From contig CALEYP010000121.1 in the NCBI GenBank assembly GCA_937924895.1, forward strand, positions 1-11,913: a stretch of DNA of 11,913 nucleotides, in the 5' to 3' direction. The notes under the pieces are model-generated. The model had not been told where the DNA came from. It worked only from the letters and a program-made list of their open reading frames with translations, and did no database searches. Source of the DNA: an uncultured Alphaproteobacteria bacterium. GTDB taxonomy: Bacteria > Pseudomonadota > Alphaproteobacteria > Puniceispirillales > Puniceispirillaceae. Positions within the stretch are counted from its first letter, which is position 1. Each line of letters begins with the position of its first letter. This document shows, piece after piece, positions 6,859 through 11,913 of this stretch. The translations under genes and the position numbers were made by a program.

Positions 6859-7470
6859 ATGCTTACCATTGACATATATTCTGATATCATCTGCCCTTGG
6901 TGTTATATCGGCAAAAAACGCCTAGAAGCTGCCTTAGCACAGCGTCCTGACTTAGAGGTGTCTATTCAGTGGCGCGCTTTTCTGCTCAACCCGTCAATGC
7001 CGCGCGAGGGGATGGATCGCCAGCATTATTTACGTCAGAAATTTGGCGAGGCTGCCTTTGCTGTCTATGACAGGATTGCCCAAGCTGGCACTGAGGCTGG
7101 TATTTCTTTTCAGTTTAACGCCATTGAAAAGACCCCAGAAACTTCAGCTATTCACACACTTTTGATTGCGGCTGGGCAGGATGGCTTTTCTCTGTCAGAG
7201 CGCTTTTTCCAAGCCTATTTCTTGAAGGGTGAAGATATTAGTGACCCTGAGATACAATCTCGGCTAATCCAAGAAGAAGGATGCCAATTGCGTTATACCA
7301 AAGAGGCCCTCTCGCAAGCGGCCACACAGATCAATGATGATCTGGCTTTCGGGCGGGAATTAGGCATTGATGGTGTGCCCTTCTTTGTGTTCAACAAACA
7401 ATTTTCGCTAGCAGGCGCGCATCCTGAACATGTTTTATTATCGGTCATCGATGCCGCGATTGCGGCTTAG
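6859..7470 (+). CDS. DsbA-family oxidoreductase, FrnE-like (2-hydroxychromene-2-carboxylate isomerase/DsbA fold)
   Basis: This 203-residue protein has a thioredoxin fold with an inserted helical domain. The active-site CPWC (12-15) follows the first strand (IDIYSDII), and the cis-Pro loop is GVPFF with P174. The middle region (about 60-160) is helical. It contains FLLNP and the family pattern of a long hydrophobic helical insert. There is no signal peptide, so it should act in the cytoplasm, unlike periplasmic DsbA. FrnE-type proteins are disulfide oxidoreductases or isomerases, and a Deinococcus member has been linked to oxidative and radiation stress tolerance; that role here is only suggestive. 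A third Cys (C142) is present. The ATG at 6859 has AAGGA (6846-6850) 8 nt upstream. It is divergent from the HugZ-like/GST pair and ends 3 nt from the stop of convergent mfd. Confidence 0.88.
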   Translation: MLTIDIYSDIICPWCYIGKKRLEAALAQRPDLEVSIQWRAFLLNPSMPREGMDRQHYLRQKFGEAAFAVYDRIAQAGTEAGISFQFNAIEKTPETSAIHTLLIAAGQDGFSLSERFFQAYFLKGEDISDPEIQSRLIQEEGCQLRYTKEALSQAATQINDDLAFGRELGIDGVPFFVFNKQFSLAGAHPEHVLLSVIDAAIAA

Positions 7471-7473
7471 GGA

Positions 7474-10400
7474 CTAGGCCGCCTCGTCTTGCGCCATCGC
7501 TGCGAGTTCTGCAAGCAACACACGCACTTGTTTGGCGCGGCCATTCACATTGCGCAAATCACGCATCACCACCAATTTATGATCGCCCTTTAGCTGAACT
7601 TGGCCCTTTTGCAATGAAATCCAATGAACCAATTTCTGCGGATTAGCAAAGTAGTTATCTTTGAAAATCACGGAAAAGCCCTTATCACCCGCATCGATTT
7701 TCAACACGTTTGCTTGTCTGCATAATTGTTTTAAATCAATAAGTTGAAGAAGGTTGCTCACAGATTCTGGAATGGCGCCAAACCGATCGACAAGCTCAGC
7801 TGACATTTGGTTCATCTCATCTGGTGTCTGCAGAGAGGCAATCCGCCGATAAAGAGATAGGCGGCTTGTCAAATCAGGAATATAATCTTCGGGGATAAGA
7901 ACCTGCGTGCCAAGTGAGATTTGGGGTGAATAGGTTTGCGGCCCCTCTTCTTCCACTTGTTTTGCCTTTTGTTTCCGCGCGAGCTCTACCGCTTGGCGTA
8001 ACATATCTTGGTATAGCTCTACGCCGACCTCTTTGACATGACCAGATTGTTCATCACCAAGCAAGTTGCCAGCCCCGCGAATATCAAGATCGTGGGAGGC
8101 AAGTGTGAAACCAGCCCCTAATTTATCCAAGGTTTGCATGACCTCAAGGCGTCGTTTGGCCTGCGGTGTTATCATACGCCTTGGATCACTGGTCAAATAG
8201 GCATAAGCACGCTGTTTACCGCGCCCGACGCGCCCACGGAGCTGGTAAAGCTGGGCGAGACCAAACATATCAGCCCGGTGGATAATCATAGTATTGGCAG
8301 ATGGAATATCGATACCTGATTCTACAATATTTGTTGAAACAAGAATATCAGCCTGCCCCTCACCAAAGGCCGTCATGGCTTTGTCTAATTCGGTAGGTGT
8401 CATCTTGCCATGCGCAGAGATAATCTTGGCATCAGGCACCAATTTGACAATGCGCTCATAGAGACGCGCCATATCATCAATCCGAGGACAGACCACAAAG
8501 GTTTGTCCCCCACGAAAGCGCTCTCGTAGAATCGCTTCTTTGAGAACTACATTATCCCAAGGGCCAATAAAGGTTCGGACAGCCAAACGGTCAACAGGAG
8601 GTGTGGCAATGATTGACATTTCGCGCACACCGGTCAGCGCCATCTGCAATGTCCGCGGAATAGGTGTGGCTGTCAAAGTGAGGACGTGAATATCCCCTTT
8701 CATTTCCTTCAACCGCTCTTTTTGCGCCACGCCAAAAGATTGCTCTTCATCAACAATTAACAATCCTAAATTATTGAATTCTATTGTTTTTGCCAAGAGC
8801 GCATGAGTCCCTACAATGATCTGAGCTGCGCCATCGGCAATCCCTTCCTTGATGAGCTTTGCCTCACCACTGCTGGTCATGCGAGAGAGAACACGTACTG
8901 AGACAGGGAAGTCTTTGAAACGCTCTTGAAAGACTTTGCCATGTTGGCGGGCTAGCAAGGTGGTTGGCGTGACAAGCGCGACTTGATAGCCAGCCATTGC
9001 GGCAACAAAAGCGGCTCGTAACGCCACCTCTGTTTTGCCGAACCCAACATCACCGCAAATCAGGCGATCAGTGGCTTTCCCTGATGCCAAATCATCTAGG
9101 ACATCTGCAATGGCATCGAGCTGATCATCGGTTTCTGAGAACCCAAAACGGGCACAGAATTCGGCAAAGCCACCTTCTGGGATCGTCAGTGGCTCAGTTG
9201 TTGCCACGGCCCGCGTGGCCGCAATTTTAATCAGCTGGTCAGCCATCTCCTTGATACGCTTTTTGATCTTGGCTTTACGGGCTTGCCAGGCAACACCACC
9301 AAGTTTATCCAAGAGAGCCTCAGTGCCATCTTTGCCATAACGCGAGAGCATATCGATATTTTCAACAGGCAAATATAGCTTATCGCCATCCGCATAGATT
9401 AGCATCAAACAATCATGGGCACCGCCAGCACTACGGATAGTCTCTAGCCCTTCATAGCGACCAATCCCATGCTCCACATGCACCACGAGATCGCCAGCCT
9501 CAAGCGCTGAGACTTCTGTAAGAAAATTATCGGCCCGCCTGCGACCTACAGGCCGCGCCAATCTTGTGCCAAAAATATCCTGCTCAGTGATAATTGATAG
9601 CTCATCAAGCACAACACCTTTTTCCAACGGCCAATGAACCACTGACAGGGGCTGTGCAAGCGCATCACCAAGCGAGGTGACATAGGGGATGGTACGAGAT
9701 AGCGGCTCACCTAATAATTCAGCTGTGCGTCTCGCCGCCCCCTCTGAAGTGCAGGCAATAATAACCGGACCTGCCTGAGACGCCTTCAAATGGCTGATGA
9801 CCATCTGTAATTGCGTCTGGTCTTTTTGTGGAGTGAAACTCTGGCCAACACGCCCGCCGACATCAGTTGACAGGCCAGCTGGCCTATCTTGTACAAAAGC
9901 GGATAGGAAATGCGCTGTGGGGGCAGCAAGGGCATGTGACACACCCTCTGAGGTGCGGTAATGCCAATGAGGTGGTAGCGGATAATACGCTGTCTCTTCC
10001 TCTATCTCTGGGTTAAGACGCGCTTCGTAAAATTCTGTGATTTGTTCATTACGAGCCGTTAACGCCGCCTCTGCTTCATCATCAAAAATGATATCTGCCT
10101 GTGGCATATATGTCTCAATGGTAACCATCTCCTCATGAAGCAAAGCTGACCATTGTTCTAACGCTGGCACCATACGCCCCGCAGAGACAGATTCGTAAAT
10201 CATAGATTGCGCGGCACGCCCGCCAAACAGCTCAAGAAACCGACTGCGAAACCGAGAGACAGCCTCTTCATCTAACAAAAACTCAGCAGCTGGCTGTAAG
10301 ACAATCTCTGTTGTAGAACTGTGAGAGCGCTGAGATAGTGAATCAAAGGGCTTAATGGTCTCAATCTCATCACCAAAGAAATCAAGCCGGACTGGGTCGC

Positions 10401-10914
10401 TTGTTGCCTCGGCGTAAATATCGATGATACCGCCGCGCACCGCAAATTCCCCATATTCGCGCACCGTGTCTGTCCGATGAAACCCGTTATTGGCGAGAAA
10501 CTGAATAATTTCATCAAGCTCTATGCGTTGTCCGGCGCGAAGCACCAAGCTGGCTCGCTCAAAAAATGACGGTGGTGGGCATTTTTGCAACCAGCCATTA
10601 ACCGTTGTGACGAGCACCCCTGGCTGGGCTCCATCCGACAGACGAGATAAGGTGGCAAGCCGCGCAGATGTGACTGAACTATGCGGCGAGACGCGGTCAT
10701 AGGGTAAAGAGTCCCAAGCTGGTAATTGATATAAAGGCAGCTCTGGATTCACAAACCGCATGCCATTAAGGAATTGGCTCATACGGCTATCATCGCGCAA
10801 AACAATAATAAGCTGTTTCTGCTGCGCTGCGACAGATGATACAACAAGCTGGTCAATCCCAGATGGGCAGCCGTTTAGATATTTTTTAAATTCTATTTTA
10901 GATAAGTTTTTCAT
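7474..10914 (-). CDS. mfd: transcription-repair coupling factor Mfd
   Basis: This 1146-residue ATP-dependent DNA translocase dislodges RNA polymerase stalled at lesions and recruits UvrA, directing nucleotide excision repair to the transcribed strand. The N-terminal part is the UvrB-like module (about 1-340), including LPAWDSLPYDRVSPHS and the EYGEFAVRGGIIDIY block. The RNA-polymerase interaction domain is about 470-540 (GDLVVHVEHGIGRYEGL). The RecG-like motor has Walker A GDVGFGKTE (621-629), DEEQ (722-725), TATPIPRTLQM (748-758) and GRVGRG (894-899), with the TRG-like HDLDIRGAGNLLG segment after it. The TRCF C-terminal UvrA-binding region is about 1000-1100. Length matches E. coli Mfd (1148). 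It lies 4 nt downstream of sdhE with only a distant AAGG, so translation is probably coupled. Intact, no odd residues noticed. Confidence 0.98.
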   Translation of the reverse strand: MKNLSKIEFKKYLNGCPSGIDQLVVSSVAAQQKQLIIVLRDDSRMSQFLNGMRFVNPELPLYQLPAWDSLPYDRVSPHSSVTSARLATLSRLSDGAQPGVLVTTVNGWLQKCPPPSFFERASLVLRAGQRIELDEIIQFLANNGFHRTDTVREYGEFAVRGGIIDIYAEATSDPVRLDFFGDEIETIKPFDSLSQRSHSSTTEIVLQPAAEFLLDEEAVSRFRSRFLELFGGRAAQSMIYESVSAGRMVPALEQWSALLHEEMVTIETYMPQADIIFDDEAEAALTARNEQITEFYEARLNPEIEEETAYYPLPPHWHYRTSEGVSHALAAPTAHFLSAFVQDRPAGLSTDVGGRVGQSFTPQKDQTQLQMVISHLKASQAGPVIIACTSEGAARRTAELLGEPLSRTIPYVTSLGDALAQPLSVVHWPLEKGVVLDELSIITEQDIFGTRLARPVGRRRADNFLTEVSALEAGDLVVHVEHGIGRYEGLETIRSAGGAHDCLMLIYADGDKLYLPVENIDMLSRYGKDGTEALLDKLGGVAWQARKAKIKKRIKEMADQLIKIAATRAVATTEPLTIPEGGFAEFCARFGFSETDDQLDAIADVLDDLASGKATDRLICGDVGFGKTEVALRAAFVAAMAGYQVALVTPTTLLARQHGKVFQERFKDFPVSVRVLSRMTSSGEAKLIKEGIADGAAQIIVGTHALLAKTIEFNNLGLLIVDEEQSFGVAQKERLKEMKGDIHVLTLTATPIPRTLQMALTGVREMSIIATPPVDRLAVRTFIGPWDNVVLKEAILRERFRGGQTFVVCPRIDDMARLYERIVKLVPDAKIISAHGKMTPTELDKAMTAFGEGQADILVSTNIVESGIDIPSANTMIIHRADMFGLAQLYQLRGRVGRGKQRAYAYLTSDPRRMITPQAKRRLEVMQTLDKLGAGFTLASHDLDIRGAGNLLGDEQSGHVKEVGVELYQDMLRQAVELARKQKAKQVEEEGPQTYSPQISLGTQVLIPEDYIPDLTSRLSLYRRIASLQTPDEMNQMSAELVDRFGAIPESVSNLLQLIDLKQLCRQANVLKIDAGDKGFSVIFKDNYFANPQKLVHWISLQKGQVQLKGDHKLVVMRDLRNVNGRAKQVRVLLAELAAMAQDEAA

Positions 10915-10918
10915 TAAC

Positions 10919-11182
10919 TTATCGCTTTACCTTAAAGTCTTTAATAAGATCAAACACCTTATTATTAAATTCCTCTGGCACCGCTTCATCGCCTCTCACC
11001 CAGGCAAAGATAGACGGGTCACCCGCATCAAGCAGTGCTTCAAATTGATGTAATTCTTCTAAGGAGAGCGACGGTAAATGCGCCTTGGCAAATTGACCGA
11101 GAAGCAAATCAGTTTCTTTCATGCCGGTGTAGCTTGCGCGATAGACCAGACGACGCATCATCATCTCTTTTGTCTCAGCCAT
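10919..11182 (-). CDS. sdhE: FAD assembly factor SdhE (succinate dehydrogenase flavinylation factor)
   Basis: This small cytosolic protein (87 residues from ATG 11182) helps attach FAD covalently to the succinate dehydrogenase flavoprotein subunit. It matches the SdhE/Sdh5 family (former YgfY, DUF339): RRLVYRASYTGMKETDLLLG, FAKAHLPSLSLEELHQFEALL, then DPSIFAWVRG. The flavinylation motif, usually RGxxE, reads T19-G20-M21-K22-E23: the key Gly and Glu are kept but the leading Arg is Thr. A longer frame begins at ATG 11242, but that adds hydrophobic residues atypical of the family. ATG 11182 has GAGGGA 7 nt upstream and gives the usual length. It is the first gene of an sdhE-mfd transcript and is divergent from recG, a common alphaproteobacterial order. 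Confidence 0.88.
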   Translation of the reverse strand: MAETKEMMMRRLVYRASYTGMKETDLLLGQFAKAHLPSLSLEELHQFEALLDAGDPSIFAWVRGDEAVPEEFNNKVFDLIKDFKVKR

Positions 11183-11240
11183 ATTTCGGTCCCTCATAAT
11201 TACCAGCAGGGCTAATAGTAGCGCCTCCTTTATGCGGAGC

Positions 11241-11271
11241 AATATAGTCTGTTTGCTTAATTTGAAAACAA
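11241..11271 (-). promoter_or_regulatory. candidate promoter for sdhE-mfd
   Basis: On the minus strand TTGTTT (11271-11266) and TATATT (11246-11241) are separated by 19 bp, slightly long for sigma-70. Transcription would begin near 11234, giving a leader of about 50 nt before the sdhE ATG. That start would exclude the longer sdhE frame beginning at 11242. The spacing makes this tentative. Confidence 0.3.
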
Positions 11272-11343
11272 CAGATCACACATTTTACCGAATATTTCGA
11301 CGCAACAGATGCATCTTTTCGTGAGCGCTGATAGGATAATGCT

Positions 11344-11913
11344 ATGCAGTTACAACGTCCCGCCATTCTATTTCCTCTTTTTGCTAGCCTGACGAGCCTG
11401 CCAGGCATTGGGCCACGATTAGCCAGCATTATGGAAAAACGCATTGGAAAGACCATCATAGAACTGCTTCGACATGCCCCAACCAACGTCATTGATAGGC
11501 GCGCGCGTCCTGCCATTTCGGCCATTCAGTCAGGGCAACTTGTCACGATTGATGCCGTCATTACCAAACAAGATATAGCCCCTGCCAAAACCAGCAGACG
11601 TAGCCGCATAATTGCGGAAAGAGATACTGATAGTGATGAGCTTGTCTTTTTCCGCGCTGACCCTTCTTATATCCGGCGCGCTTTGCCGATTGGCGAAAGA
11701 CGGCTGATCAGTGGTACAGCAGAGCTGTTTCAGGGGCGCGTTCAAATTGCACATCCTGACTACATCCTACCCACGGACAAAGCAGATGAACTTCCACTGT
11801 TTGAGCCTATCTACCCCCTATCTGCGGGGCTAAAGGGCAAAGTTCTACGAAAAGCGATAGAAACTAGTCTTGCCCGCCTCACCCCTCTGCCAGAATGGGC
11901 AACTGATATTATC
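11344..11913 (+). CDS. recG: ATP-dependent DNA helicase RecG, N-terminal part (truncated by window edge)
   Basis: An open frame of 190 codons runs from ATG 11344 to the last base of the window without a stop. It begins MQLQRPAILFPLFASLTSLP, followed by GIGPRLASIMEKRIGKTIIELLRHAP. The helix-hairpin-helix-like LPGIGP, LLRHAPTNVIDRR, ELVFFRAD..YIRRALPIGERRLISG and the later HPDYI and PIYPLSAGLKGK are hallmarks of the RecG wedge (OB-fold) domain, which grips branched DNA. RecG remodels stalled forks and Holliday junctions. The helicase motor motifs lie beyond the window, so intactness cannot be assessed. AGGA (11333-11336) lies 7 nt before the ATG. The gene is divergent from sdhE-mfd across a 161-bp spacer. 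Confidence 0.92.
   Translation, partial: MQLQRPAILFPLFASLTSLPGIGPRLASIMEKRIGKTIIELLRHAPTNVIDRRARPAISAIQSGQLVTIDAVITKQDIAPAKTSRRSRIIAERDTDSDELVFFRADPSYIRRALPIGERRLISGTAELFQGRVQIAHPDYILPTDKADELPLFEPIYPLSAGLKGKVLRKAIETSLARLTPLPEWATDII

Noticed and set aside
6635..6859. 74-codon plus-strand frame ending at the FrnE-like start
   Set aside because: It is antisense to the start of the HugZ-like gene and shows no recognisable motif; the ending at the next ATG appears accidental.
11183..11242. Longer sdhE frame starting at ATG 11242 with a hydrophobic N-terminus
   Set aside because: SdhE proteins are cytosolic and about 85-95 residues; ATG 11182 has GAGGGA at 7 nt, and a plausible promoter -10 overlaps the longer start.
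11530..11754. 74-codon minus-strand frame inside the RecG region
   Set aside because: It is antisense to an unmistakable RecG wedge domain.
1..11913. CRISPR array, tRNA/rRNA, insertion sequence or prophage remnant
   Set aside because: Reading both strands gave no regularly spaced repeats, tRNA cloverleaf, transposase motifs or terminal repeats; nearly all sequence is covered by conserved chromosomal genes.

Overview
The window is chromosomal DNA from a bacterium, most likely an alphaproteobacterium. The evidence is the divergent recG / sdhE-mfd arrangement at the right end, an alphaproteobacterial-type SdhE, and a bacterial iron-sulfur (6-4) photolyase that closely resembles Agrobacterium PhrB. 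Base composition looks moderate. A marine, sun-exposed lineage such as SAR116 is a guess from gene content, not a demonstrated assignment. I see no mobile element, tRNA, rRNA or CRISPR array. The whole window is densely coding.

Layout. The left edge (1-61, minus) holds the first 20 codons of an acyl-CoA dehydrogenase-like gene. A 172-bp divergent spacer separates it from a plus-strand operon (234-4685) of three successive cryptochrome/photolyase-family genes whose reading frames touch or overlap. These are a divergent cryptochrome-like flavoprotein, a classical class I CPD photolyase, and an FeS-BCP-type (6-4) photolyase. An EamA-family permease (4755-5648, plus) follows 69 bp later. Its stop codon overlaps that of a minus-strand pair, a glutathione S-transferase-like gene and a HugZ/PPOX-type split-barrel gene, which are coupled by an ATGA overlap. 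A FrnE-like DsbA-family oxidoreductase (6859-7470, plus) is divergent from that pair and ends 3 nt from the stop of mfd. mfd (7474-10914, minus) lies downstream of sdhE (10919-11182, minus). recG (11344 onward, plus) is divergent from sdhE and runs off the right edge after 190 codons.

How it fits together. Much of the window concerns survival of light and DNA damage. The photolyase operon should reverse both main UV photoproducts (CPDs and 6-4 products), Mfd couples excision repair to stalled RNA polymerase, and RecG processes stalled forks. The GST, HugZ-like and FrnE-like genes form a small redox/thiol block, possibly useful under photo-oxidative stress (inference).

Most unusual point. The first operon gene keeps the photolyase fold but has Cys at two of the three electron-relay tryptophan positions. 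It also carries a basic C-terminal tail ending in a hexapeptide that resembles a DNA sliding-clamp-binding motif. Beside two complete photolyases, this suggests a specialised, perhaps replication-linked, light-dependent or light-sensing protein.
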